Shown one piece after another: positions 1 to 8,262 of a stretch of 64,000 nucleotides of DNA. This DNA comes from Maribacter litoralis (GTDB lineage Bacteria; Bacteroidota; Bacteroidia; Flavobacteriales; Flavobacteriaceae), in the NCBI RefSeq assembly GCF_003075045.1, contig NZ_QCZD01000002.1, positions 888,592 to 952,591 on the forward strand, in the 5' to 3' direction. The number at the start of each line of letters is the position of its first letter. The first letter of the stretch is position 1. The position numbers and the translations under genes were made by a program. The notes under the pieces were generated by a model. That model worked only from the letters and a program-made list of their open reading frames with translations, did no database searches and was not told the origin of the DNA.

Positions 1-36
1 TTTCCTACGTTTGGGAAACGTTATTAAAAAATTGAA

Positions 37-579
37 ATGAAGGGAATAGTATTTACTGAGTTTTTAGAAATGGTCGAATCTGAATTTGGATTAGAGACTG
101 TTGATAATATTATAGAAAAAGCAGATTTGCCTTCTCAGGGCATTTATACCTCTGTAGCCACCTACGAATTTAATGAAATGGTGGCGTTGGTCACCCAATT
201 AAGTGAAGAGGTAGATTTACCTGCTGGTGACCTTATTTACGCATTTGGACTTTATCTTTTCTCAAGTCTAAAAAATGCACATCCTGAAGTTATACAAAGT
301 TATTTGTCACCAATAGGTCTTTTATATTCAATAGAAGACCATATTCATGTACACGTTAAAAAATTATATCCGGAAGCGGAACTGCCTACTTTCAAAATTC
401 TTGAAAAGACAGATAATTCCATATCTATGATATATAGTTCTTCTAGAGGGCTATATAGATTGGCACATGGTTTAATTGAAAAAGCATTTGAACATTTTAA
501 TGGTAAGGCAGATATTACTTATGAACTTCTAAAGGATGATGGTACCGAAGTAAAATTTGACGTTGTACAACATGGATAG
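37..579 (+). CDS. H-NOX haem nitric-oxide/oxygen-binding protein
   Basis: The 180-residue product has the full length of a stand-alone H-NOX domain, a soluble haem protein that senses NO and controls a partner kinase. Visible marks are the haem-pocket YxSxR motif (Tyr133, Ser135, Arg137) and the proximal-histidine segment at residues 102-112, ending in KLYPEAELP; His104 is the likeliest ligand, with His102 and His106 close by. It is the first gene of an operon whose next gene, a histidine kinase, overlaps its stop codon by 8 bases, the usual arrangement of H-NOX and its kinase. The upstream region is cut by the window edge after 36 bases. Gas preference (NO only or also O2) cannot be settled by reading. 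Confidence 0.93.
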   Translation: MKGIVFTEFLEMVESEFGLETVDNIIEKADLPSQGIYTSVATYEFNEMVALVTQLSEEVDLPAGDLIYAFGLYLFSSLKNAHPEVIQSYLSPIGLLYSIEDHIHVHVKKLYPEAELPTFKILEKTDNSISMIYSSSRGLYRLAHGLIEKAFEHFNGKADITYELLKDDGTEVKFDVVQHG

Positions 580-2551
580 TAAAGAAGTTGTTCTTTTAAA
601 AAAAGCCCTCGAAAGACAAAAAAGAGCACGACAGCAAGCTGAAAAGATATTGGAGGAAAAATCTCATGAACTTTATGAGGTGGCCAGCCATTTAAGGGAA
701 TCTAATGCTAAGCTGGAAAATTTATTGAGCGAAAAAACGTCTGAGTTAGATGGCGTTTTTATAAATATCATTGACCCTTATGTGGTGATGGACTTATCAT
801 TTAACGTGGTAAGTATGAATTTATCTGCAAAAAACTTTTTAGGTTATGATAATAAAATCGAAGAGGTAAACCTTTGGAAAATGGTACATAAAGATTATAT
901 GGAATATACCATAGAATCTTTTAGTAGTTTAAAAGAGGTAGGCAAACTTAAAAACTATAGAGCAAAAATATTGGTTAAAGGCGGAGTTGAAAAATGGGTG
1001 GAGATTAATGCCAGCTTAGTTTACAATAAAGAAAAACAACCTGTTGCCGCCCAAGGTATTGTTAGGGATATTACTCAAGAAATGGAAGTAAGGGAGTTGC
1101 TGTCTGAACAAAAAAGACAATTAGATGTAATTGTAAACAGCTCACCCTTAGGTATTATACTTGCCGATGCCAACATAATACTTAAGGTAAATTATACAAT
1201 GACCTCTTTATTGGGCTATTCTTTGAACAGCTTTATGAAAATGAACGTTGAGGACTTTACCGATAAAGAAAGTTTAGAACTAGCCAAAGAATACTCATCT
1301 AAAATGAATAATGGTGAAATAGACAATTATACTATTAAGCAGAAATTCATAAAGAGTGATGGAGAAAAATTACAAGTAAAACTATCTGTCAATGCGGTAA
1401 GGAATATTTATAAAGAAGTCAACTATATCGTAATGATGGTTGAAGACATTACCCAACAGTTGGAAGCTGAAGAACGTTTAAAGTCTGAAAGGGAAAAGTA
1501 TAGTGGAATAATTGCCAATATGAACTTAGGGCTTTTAGAGGCAAATAGAGAAGGCGTTATTCAAATGGTCAATCAAAGTTTTTGTGATATGATCGGCTTT
1601 GAAGAAAGTGAATTGCTTAATACAGATGCCAAGGATTTTGTAAGCCTAGAAGATAAAAATAAAGTAGCCGATAAGATCAAAACCCGTGCAAACGGAAATT
1701 CAGATTCGTATGAAGTACATGTTATTACCAAGTCTGGAGAAAAAAGGCATTGGTTAATAAGTGTTGCTCCTCGTTATAATAAAAATCATGAGGTAATTGG
1801 TTCAATTGGTATTACACTTGATATTACTGAGCAAAAAGAACTGGAATTACAGAAAGAGAAATTGGTTAAAGACCTTGAAAATAGTAATCAAGGTTTACAA
1901 GAATATGCACATATTGTTTCCCACGACCTTAAATCACCTTTAAGAAGTATCAGTGCTCTTGCCACTTGGTTAAGTGATGATTATAAAGATGTTTTGGATG
2001 AAGGCGGTAAGCAGAATTTAGAGCTAATGCAAGAAAAGGTGGCTTCTATGGATAAGTTGATTCATGGTATACTCGAGTATTCAACCGCAAACAGTTCTGC
2101 CTTAGATAATTCTAAAGTAGATTTAAATAGTGTAATTGCCGATATAGGTGAGACTATTTTTATTCCCGAACACGTGAAATTAGAAGTGCCAAAAGTACTG
2201 CCGATCATTATGGCAGATAGAATTAAAGTGCATCAGGTATTTCAGAATATTATAGGTAATGCAGTAGTGCATATAGAAAGAGAAGTTGGTCTAGTAGAAG
2301 TACTTTATAAAGATAATGGTGATTTTTGGCAATTTACGATCAGTGATAATGGAGTAGGAATACCGGAAGAATATCATAAGAAAATCTTCGACATCTTCCA
2401 GTCTATTGGTAATAATGAAAGATCTACAGGTATTGGTTTATCCATCGTAAAAAAAATAATTGATCGTTACCAAGGTAAGGTTTGGGTAGATAGTGTAGTA
2501 GGTGAAGGTACCCAGTTTCACTTTACAATTAAAAAAGACCATAACGAATAA
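572..2551 (+). CDS. soluble PAS histidine kinase, H-NOX partner
   Basis: Cytoplasmic sensor kinase of 659 residues with no membrane segment. The order is an N-terminal coiled coil (about 1-60), three PAS domains (about 60-175, 180-300, 305-425, each ending in a D-I-T-x-x PAC-like segment), a HisKA dimerisation domain with SHDLKSP carrying the phospho-histidine, and a HATPase domain (N box near QNIIGNA, DNGVGIP, TGIGLSIVKK). I chose ATG 572, which overlaps the H-NOX stop, over the in-frame TTG at 557. There is no receiver domain, so the phosphate must go to a separate protein. Its catalytic half resembles the second kinase of the operon, which suggests a shared target. H-NOX control of this kinase follows from gene order and the family rule. 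Confidence 0.93.
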   Translation: MDSKEVVLLKKALERQKRARQQAEKILEEKSHELYEVASHLRESNAKLENLLSEKTSELDGVFINIIDPYVVMDLSFNVVSMNLSAKNFLGYDNKIEEVNLWKMVHKDYMEYTIESFSSLKEVGKLKNYRAKILVKGGVEKWVEINASLVYNKEKQPVAAQGIVRDITQEMEVRELLSEQKRQLDVIVNSSPLGIILADANIILKVNYTMTSLLGYSLNSFMKMNVEDFTDKESLELAKEYSSKMNNGEIDNYTIKQKFIKSDGEKLQVKLSVNAVRNIYKEVNYIVMMVEDITQQLEAEERLKSEREKYSGIIANMNLGLLEANREGVIQMVNQSFCDMIGFEESELLNTDAKDFVSLEDKNKVADKIKTRANGNSDSYEVHVITKSGEKRHWLISVAPRYNKNHEVIGSIGITLDITEQKELELQKEKLVKDLENSNQGLQEYAHIVSHDLKSPLRSISALATWLSDDYKDVLDEGGKQNLELMQEKVASMDKLIHGILEYSTANSSALDNSKVDLNSVIADIGETIFIPEHVKLEVPKVLPIIMADRIKVHQVFQNIIGNAVVHIEREVGLVEVLYKDNGDFWQFTISDNGVGIPEEYHKKIFDIFQSIGNNERSTGIGLSIVKKIIDRYQGKVWVDSVVGEGTQFHFTIKKDHNE

Positions 2552-2558
2552 CAGAGAT

Positions 2559-3689
2559 ATGAAAATAGTTCAAGCAATTAAAAAGGGAAATGAGCCAATT
2601 GTACTTCAAAACCCAAGTCATTTAAAGGAACCTTTGGTTTTGGTGTTTGGTAACAGGTATATGCTTGAAGATGAGGCCTTGTTTAATGAAGTAAGAGCAC
2701 TTTTTCCAGAAGGTCATATCGTATTTGGTACCACATCTGGCGAAATTATAGATGATAATGTTTTAGAAGGTACAGTGGTATTGACCGCCATTGAATTTGA
2801 AAAAAGTAAAATTTTAGTAAAAAGATGTAATGTAAAAGATTACAAACATGATGATAAAAAATTAGGAGCTAATTTAGCCGCACAGTTTCCAAAGGATAAT
2901 TTAAAACACCTATTCGTTATTTCAGAAGGTAGTACGGTAAACGGTAGTGCTTTAATTGAAGGAATTGAACATTTAAATAGTAACAACTTTGGACTTTCTG
3001 GAGGTTTATGTGGTGATGATGACCGTTTTGAACGCACTTTAGCCTCGTATAATGAAAACCCTAAAGAAGGGGAAATCGTTGCTATTGGTTTTTATGGAGA
3101 TACACTAGAGATTTCAAGTGCAAACTATGGAGGGTGGACTACTTTTGGTCCTGAAAGAATCATTACAAAATCTAAAGGCAATATTTTATTTGAATTGGAT
3201 GGTAAACCAGCTTTAGATCTTTATAAAACCTATTTAGGTGAAAAAGCCAATGAACTACCAAAATCTGCATTGCTATATCCGCTAAGTGTAAAGGCAACAG
3301 AAGATGCCGAACCTTTGGTACGCACAATTATAAATATAGATGAGGTTGAAAATACAATGACCCTAGCCGGTGATATACCTGAAGGGTCTAGGGTACAGCT
3401 AATGATGTCTTCTGTAGACGATATTGCCAATGGGGCTTTTCATGCAGCAGAACTGGCTATGCGGAACAGAAAAGCAGCGCCAGAATTGGCTTTGTTGATC
3501 AGTTGTGTTGGTAGAAAATTAGTAATGGATCAACGTACCGAAGAAGAAATAGAAGAAGTAAAGGCGGTAATTGGTGATAGTACCGTAATCAGCGGGTTTT
3601 ACTCTTATGGAGAAATGGCACCCTTTGGTGGTCAAGATAGTTGTAAATTGCACAATCAGACCATGACACTAACTTTATTCAGTGAATAA
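2559..3689 (+). CDS. FIST domain sensor protein (NosP-like)
   Basis: A 376-residue soluble protein with a FIST_N domain (about 25-215; segment LVLVFGNRYMLED and later GLCGDDDRFE) and a FIST_C domain (about 220-365; SALLYPLSVK, LAGDIPEGS). FIST proteins next to histidine kinases include NosP, a haem-binding NO sensor found in several Proteobacteria. Start ATG 2559 is 7 bases after the previous stop; an in-frame start at 2502 would extend deep into the kinase gene and is unlikely. The next gene, a kinase without a sensory domain, overlaps it by one base, so this protein is probably that kinase's input. Haem binding is inferred, since FIST proteins can also bind small ligands such as amino acids. 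Confidence 0.88.
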   Translation: MKIVQAIKKGNEPIVLQNPSHLKEPLVLVFGNRYMLEDEALFNEVRALFPEGHIVFGTTSGEIIDDNVLEGTVVLTAIEFEKSKILVKRCNVKDYKHDDKKLGANLAAQFPKDNLKHLFVISEGSTVNGSALIEGIEHLNSNNFGLSGGLCGDDDRFERTLASYNENPKEGEIVAIGFYGDTLEISSANYGGWTTFGPERIITKSKGNILFELDGKPALDLYKTYLGEKANELPKSALLYPLSVKATEDAEPLVRTIINIDEVENTMTLAGDIPEGSRVQLMMSSVDDIANGAFHAAELAMRNRKAAPELALLISCVGRKLVMDQRTEEEIEEVKAVIGDSTVISGFYSYGEMAPFGGQDSCKLHNQTMTLTLFSE

Positions 3690-4753
3690 TGCATTCTCTT
3701 TTAAAAAGACAAATACGAAAGTACTTACCGGCCGATTTAAGGGCGCATTCAGAAATGGATAGCTTTTTAGAAGCTATAGAAAAGTCTTATGAAAATTTTG
3801 AAGATAAATTTTCTATGTTGCATAGGGCTTCTACCATAAGTTCTGATGAACTTTTTGAAGCGAACAAAAAATTACAGAAAGAGGCGTTGCAGCAAAAAAA
3901 TATTCTTGTTTCATTAGAAAAGGCTATTCATAGTTTAAGAGAGAATTTAAATGATGAGCAGGAATTCGAATTTAATATCGAGAATGAATTCAACGCAGAA
4001 CATCTAGCTTCGTACATAAGCAGTTTGGCATCTAAGGTTTCTAATATGACGACTGAAAAAGATAAACTGGTTGCTAATTTAGAAAACCAGAACGAATCTT
4101 TAAATAATTATGCGCACATGGTATCTCATGATTTAAGATCGCCCATTAGAAACATCAGCGCATTGATGAATTGGATCATGGAAGATGAAAAAGATAAATT
4201 TTCTCAGATCAGTAAAGATAATTGCTCATTAGTATCTGAAAATTTAATTAAGATGGATAAGCTGGTTACCGGTATTTTAAACCATGCAACAATGGGTGAA
4301 ACTAAAGAACAAAGGGTAATGTTCAGTTTAGAAGAAAGCCTAAAGGATATTGAGAAAACTATTTACGTTCCAGAGAATGTAACCTTTAAGTATCAAAAAG
4401 ATCTTCCAAAAATGGAGTTCGAAAAAGAGAGGTTAGAGCAATTGTTCATGAACCTATTCTTAAATGCCATTACGGCAACTGAACATTTGGAGAACGGAGT
4501 AATTGAAATTGGTTATGAACCAGATGATACCTATTGGAAATTTAGTGTTTCAGACAATGGGAAAGGTATTCCTGTAAAGCACCAAGAAGGTATATTTCAA
4601 ATGTTCAAAAAATTAGAGACTTCCATTAACGCTACTGGTATTGGACTTGCAATTGTTAAGAAAATTACAGTTCTTTATGAAGGTAGTGTTTGGTTAGAGT
4701 CAGAAGAAAATGTTGGTACTACATTTTTTATAACTTTAAAAAAGAATACATGA
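3689..4753 (+). CDS. soluble histidine kinase without sensor domain
   Basis: A 354-residue cytoplasmic kinase. The first about 140 residues are largely helical with coiled-coil character and hold no PAS or GAF domain that I can recognise. HisKA carries SHDLRSP, and HATPase shows an N box (NLFLNAI), DNGKGIP and TGIGLAIVKK. The start ATG shares a base with the FIST stop (TAATG), so translation is coupled, and its own stop overlaps the Hpt start (ATGA). Its catalytic core resembles that of the first kinase in the operon. With no sensor and no receiver, it presumably reads the FIST protein and phosphorylates a separate receiver. Confidence 0.92.
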   Translation: MHSLLKRQIRKYLPADLRAHSEMDSFLEAIEKSYENFEDKFSMLHRASTISSDELFEANKKLQKEALQQKNILVSLEKAIHSLRENLNDEQEFEFNIENEFNAEHLASYISSLASKVSNMTTEKDKLVANLENQNESLNNYAHMVSHDLRSPIRNISALMNWIMEDEKDKFSQISKDNCSLVSENLIKMDKLVTGILNHATMGETKEQRVMFSLEESLKDIEKTIYVPENVTFKYQKDLPKMEFEKERLEQLFMNLFLNAITATEHLENGVIEIGYEPDDTYWKFSVSDNGKGIPVKHQEGIFQMFKKLETSINATGIGLAIVKKITVLYEGSVWLESEENVGTTFFITLKKNT

Positions 4754-5070
4754 TAGAGCAACCAAACCTAGATTATGTCGATCAACTTGCTGGCGATGAT
4801 ATTGCTTTTAGAGGTCAGTTCATAGAAATAATTAAAACGGAGTTTCCATTAGAGAAAGAAGAGTATTTTGGTCATGTTACCAATAACAGATTTAAGGAAA
4901 CCGCAGAAATAGTACACAAATTAAAACACAAGTTCAATATTTTAGGGATGCAAGATTCATACAAACTTGCGGTAACCTATGAAATGGAGTTGTTAAAAGG
5001 TAACCAAGATAGTAAGTCAAAATTCATAAAAGTTCTCCAAACTATTGATGAATATATTAAAACAATATAA
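4750..5070 (+). CDS. Hpt histidine phosphotransfer protein
   Basis: A 106-residue all-helical protein with the Hpt signature VHKLKHKFNILGM. His56 is the expected phospho-acceptor, followed by the conserved Lys59 and the later Gly. The start at ATG 4750 overlaps the kinase stop (ATGA); a longer frame from 4690 lies inside the kinase gene and is rejected. Hpt proteins move phosphate between two receiver domains. Neither operon kinase has a receiver, so the donor must be another protein, for example the free receiver at 5796-6209. Likely acceptors are the LytTR regulator directly downstream and perhaps the receiver-glycosyltransferase at 13163-14302. The partner assignment is inference. Confidence 0.88.
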   Translation: MIEQPNLDYVDQLAGDDIAFRGQFIEIIKTEFPLEKEEYFGHVTNNRFKETAEIVHKLKHKFNILGMQDSYKLAVTYEMELLKGNQDSKSKFIKVLQTIDEYIKTI

Positions 5071-5781
5071 ATGAACTGTATTATAATTGATGACGAGGCT
5101 ATGGCAAGGGCAATTGTTAAGCAATTGTGTTCCAAAATTCCTAACCTAGATGTCATTGAAGAGTTTGACAATGCTATATCGGCTATAAAATTCTTAAATC
5201 AGCAGACTATAGATGTTATTTTCTTAGATATCCATATGCCTGGTTTTAGTGGTGTAGACTTTGTACAGACCTTAAAGGATCCGCCAAAGATTGTTTTGAC
5301 CACCTCAGACACTGATTTTGCTATTGCTGCCTACGAATATGAGAGTATTGTAGATTATTTGGTAAAGCCAATTACACAAGAAAGGTTTGAGAAATGTATT
5401 GATAAAATATCAAATTTACCAGCTCACAAACCAGCACAGCCAGCAGCTACAGGTAATGAAAAAGATGAAGGCGAAGATCTATATATCAATATTGATAGAA
5501 GGCTTATTAAGTTAAAGTTGAATGAGATCTTAGTCATAGAGGCTAAAGGTGATTATATTGACGTTAAAACGGAGAAGGAAGATTATAGAGTACACACCAC
5601 ATTAAAAAAAATTAAGGAAAAACTGCCAGAACGGTTGTTTTTACAAATACATCGCTCCTATATCATAAACTTTACTAAAATCATTGATATTGAAGACAAT
5701 AGTGTGTTAATTGCAAAGAACGTTGTGCCAATTAGCCGCTCTAACCGCCCAGAACTAATGAGAAGGTTGAATTTATTGTAG
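5071..5781 (+). CDS. LytTR family response regulator
   Basis: A 236-residue response regulator. The receiver domain (1-120) has acidic residues Asp7-Asp8, phospho-acceptor Asp53 in FLDIHMPG and the conserved Lys-Pro (LVKPIT). A LytTR DNA-binding domain (about 135-236) follows, with the typical stretches VIEAKGDYIDV and FLQIHRSYIINF. It begins at the base after the Hpt stop and closes the H-NOX/FIST operon, so it is the likely transcriptional output of the relay. In Bacteroidota these regulators often work with histidine kinases of the kinds seen here. Its target sites are unknown; intergenic regions of the neighbouring polysaccharide locus are reasonable candidates. Confidence 0.93.
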   Translation: MNCIIIDDEAMARAIVKQLCSKIPNLDVIEEFDNAISAIKFLNQQTIDVIFLDIHMPGFSGVDFVQTLKDPPKIVLTTSDTDFAIAAYEYESIVDYLVKPITQERFEKCIDKISNLPAHKPAQPAATGNEKDEGEDLYINIDRRLIKLKLNEILVIEAKGDYIDVKTEKEDYRVHTTLKKIKEKLPERLFLQIHRSYIINFTKIIDIEDNSVLIAKNVVPISRSNRPELMRRLNLL

Positions 5782-5795
5782 AGGTGTGTAATGTA

Positions 5796-6209
5796 TTACC
5801 AATTTTGTTGGTATATTTTTTTAAATATTTCTGCTAATTGTACTTTATTTACCGGTTTTACCACATAGCCGGTAAGTTCTTCAAAGTTAGATGCTCTTTT
5901 TATATCACTATTTCGCATAGATGAGCTTACCATATAAATATTGATGTTATTTATAATTTTTGGTTTAAGTTTTTTAAACTCATTCAAAAAGCCCCAACCA
6001 TCTAAAAATGGCATATTGATATCCAAGAATATTACCTCGGGCAAATCTAAATTCTGCTTTGTACATTCTGCAATATATTCAACAGCTTGTTCCCCGTCTG
6101 TAAAAGTAGAGACTACTAATTCTTTTGATAGTTGGTGAATGGTCTTTTCCATTAAATATAAATAAAGCTCATCATCGTCTACTAACAAAATATTCGGCTT
6201 TGTATTCAT
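5796..6209 (-). CDS. stand-alone response regulator receiver
   Basis: A 137-residue single receiver domain with an acidic cluster (Asp11-Asp13), phospho-acceptor Asp63 in FLDINMPFLDGW and the conserved Lys-Pro (YVVKPVNK). It has no output domain, as in Rcp1/CheY-like proteins. It lies 3 bases downstream of the membrane kinase gene at 6213-8000 and is probably its partner. It is also the only free receiver near the Hpt protein, so it could serve as the relay's intermediate. It is convergent with the LytTR gene with only 14 bases between them. Confidence 0.92.
   Translation of the reverse strand: MNTKPNILLVDDDELYLYLMEKTIHQLSKELVVSTFTDGEQAVEYIAECTKQNLDLPEVIFLDINMPFLDGWGFLNEFKKLKPKIINNINIYMVSSSMRNSDIKRASNFEELTGYVVKPVNKVQLAEIFKKIYQQNW
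5798..5822 (+). terminator. possible intrinsic terminator of the H-NOX/LytTR operon
   Basis: A short stem (TACCAA / TTGGTA, loop TTTTG) is followed by a T-rich run. It sits 16 bases after the LytTR stop and overlaps the 3' end of the convergent receiver gene. The stem has only 6 pairs, so this is a weak candidate. Confidence 0.4.
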
Positions 6210-6212
6210 AAT

Positions 6213-8000
6213 TTAAAATTTTATTTTGAACGTTGTTCCTACTCCTTCTTCACTATCAATTGATATGGTAGCGTTTAAAGCTTCTAATTGTGATTTTATT
6301 AAAAAAAGACCCATACCCTTCCCAGATATGTTTCTATGAAACCTCTTATATAATTTAAATACGTTGTCTCCATGCCTATTAAGGTTTAGCCCTATACCGT
6401 TGTCACGCACATATAAAACCTTGTGATTGTCTTCTATGGCCGATTCAAATAAAATATAAGAATCAACTTCCTCCCTCTTATATTTAATGGCATTGGAAAC
6501 AAAATTTTGTAATATACTTTGCAGGTAAAATTTTGAAAAAGTTATTTGGTTCCAGTCATCTAACTTTAACAAAACTTCAAAATCACTGTCATCTAACAAT
6601 GTTTCGGTGAATTCATGTTTTACTTCTTCAATTAAATCCGTAAGATTAATGTTAGACAGTTTAATTTCTTTATTATCCAAAATAGATACATACTCATTAA
6701 TATCTTTGGTTAAATTGGTGATGCTATTTGCAACCTGATCTAGCTTGGGCAATAACTGATTTAGTATTTCTGGATTTTTCTCTTTTCGTATCATTTCTAC
6801 AACAACCGACATGCTGGTTACCGGAGAACGAAGGTTGTGGGAAATTAAATAATTGAAGTCGCTAAGCTGTTTGTTTCTTATTTCTAAACTATTATTTATT
6901 TTTTTGACCTCAATATTGTTTTCTTCTAATTGCTCTTTACTTCTGGTCAACAAAATATTTTTACTCTCTAACTCTTTGTAAAAATGTTCTTTCTCTAATT
7001 TCTTTTTTTGGTAAGTATGAGAAAACACGAATAAGCCAATAATTGAAATAATATTAAAGGTTAACAAACTTTCAAATACAGGCTGTAATTCGGCTTCTAC
7101 TAATTTTGAAGGTATTTCCAAAGCCATAATCCAACTTGAGGGGGTTACTATTTCTGTTGGTAAGTTAGATATAGAACCAAAAGTAAATGTTGCTCCATTT
7201 AAATTGATAGATTGTTGCGACCATATATGACCATTTTCAACAAAAGCGCTATCTCGATTATGGGTTATAGCTTTGGTGTTTAAAATACCGTCTATAGTAC
7301 TATTTTTATTTCCAGATTCATAGGGCAAATCTTCTTTTATAGTATTAGAACTTATAACTCTAAAATCCTCATCTAACAAGTAAACATTTTTGTCTTCAAC
7401 TATGGATTTTATTTGGTCCAGAATTTTTTTCATTTTAAAATTGATGACCACTAATCCTAATTGATTTTGCTCATTATCAAAAATAGGCGCCACAGTTCTA
7501 ATTACTGGCTTGTGCGGTTTTTCTATTTCTCCATTTTCTTTATTTAAGCTTATTTGAGAAAGATATATTTGATTTCTTTTCAATTGTAACCCTGCTTTTA
7601 CATAAGGTTGGTGATTTTTATTTTGTAAAACGCTAATTTTAATAGAATCGTTTTCAACCCGTTCGGCTCTAAAAAATTCCTTTCCTTCTAAATCTATAAA
7701 GCGAAATTGATCGTAAAAAGTAATATCCTCTATAAGTTCTAGATATGACCTTAAGAATGAGGAATGCTCTATTAAAGGATCAAAATTCTTTGGATATTTT
7801 AAAGTAGCCCAATAATGGCTATTACGTAAAAAAGAATGGCATTCTTCTTCAAAGGAAACTTTCTTCATCGTGTTTGCACGAATCTGACGCTCCATAATAG
7901 TTTCAATTTGTTTTGCCTTTTGGGAGTAATATAAAAAAAGGTTAAGCGCAAAAAGTGGCACATAGAGGCCGATAAACATTTTTAAAACTCTTTTCCACAT
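6213..8000 (-). CDS. membrane sensor histidine kinase with extracytoplasmic sensor
   Basis: A 595-residue kinase. An N-terminal membrane helix (about 8-24) is followed by a large periplasmic region (about 30-300) that looks like a Cache/PAS-type sensor; the segment PVIRTVAPIFDNEQNQLGLVVINF is typical of such folds. A second membrane helix (about 308-326), a coiled coil, a HisKA domain with LISHNLRSP and a HATPase domain (NFVSNAIKYK, DNGIGL, GKGMGLFLIK) complete it. It is probably co-transcribed with the receiver gene 3 bases downstream. The ligand is unknown. The 262 bases upstream contain an inverted pair of CCTACA-type sites. Confidence 0.9.
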   Translation of the reverse strand: MWKRVLKMFIGLYVPLFALNLFLYYSQKAKQIETIMERQIRANTMKKVSFEEECHSFLRNSHYWATLKYPKNFDPLIEHSSFLRSYLELIEDITFYDQFRFIDLEGKEFFRAERVENDSIKISVLQNKNHQPYVKAGLQLKRNQIYLSQISLNKENGEIEKPHKPVIRTVAPIFDNEQNQLGLVVINFKMKKILDQIKSIVEDKNVYLLDEDFRVISSNTIKEDLPYESGNKNSTIDGILNTKAITHNRDSAFVENGHIWSQQSINLNGATFTFGSISNLPTEIVTPSSWIMALEIPSKLVEAELQPVFESLLTFNIISIIGLFVFSHTYQKKKLEKEHFYKELESKNILLTRSKEQLEENNIEVKKINNSLEIRNKQLSDFNYLISHNLRSPVTSMSVVVEMIRKEKNPEILNQLLPKLDQVANSITNLTKDINEYVSILDNKEIKLSNINLTDLIEEVKHEFTETLLDDSDFEVLLKLDDWNQITFSKFYLQSILQNFVSNAIKYKREEVDSYILFESAIEDNHKVLYVRDNGIGLNLNRHGDNVFKLYKRFHRNISGKGMGLFLIKSQLEALNATISIDSEEGVGTTFKIKF

Positions 8001-8080
8001 AAAAAATTAATTAGAGCTTCATTTTATTCGTATTTCTAGTTTGTGGAAGTGTTATTAAAACCTACGCTAAAATAAGTAAA

Positions 8081-8164
8081 TTTCCTACAATTATGATAAA
8101 TTAATTAGAGTAAATTAAAGATATAGTTTATTTATACAAAGTGTGATGAGCTAATTTGTAGGAA
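8081..8164. promoter_or_regulatory. inverted TTTCCTACAA sites between the kinase gene and the exporter gene
   Basis: TTTCCTACAA at 8081-8090 faces its exact complement TTGTAGGAAA at 8155-8164, and a related CCTACG lies at 8061. The 262-base gap 8001-8262 separates two genes on the minus strand, so the sites lie in the upstream region of the sensor kinase. They resemble site pairs at 13106-13141 and 22917-23062. The binding protein is unknown. Confidence 0.4.
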
Positions 8165-8262
8165 AGATAAAGTATGGTAAAAGACAAATTACATACACAG
8201 AAATGGTAGTAGCCTAAAAGAAAAATAAATTTTCTCCGGAAAAGATAAATTTTAAGGTAATA

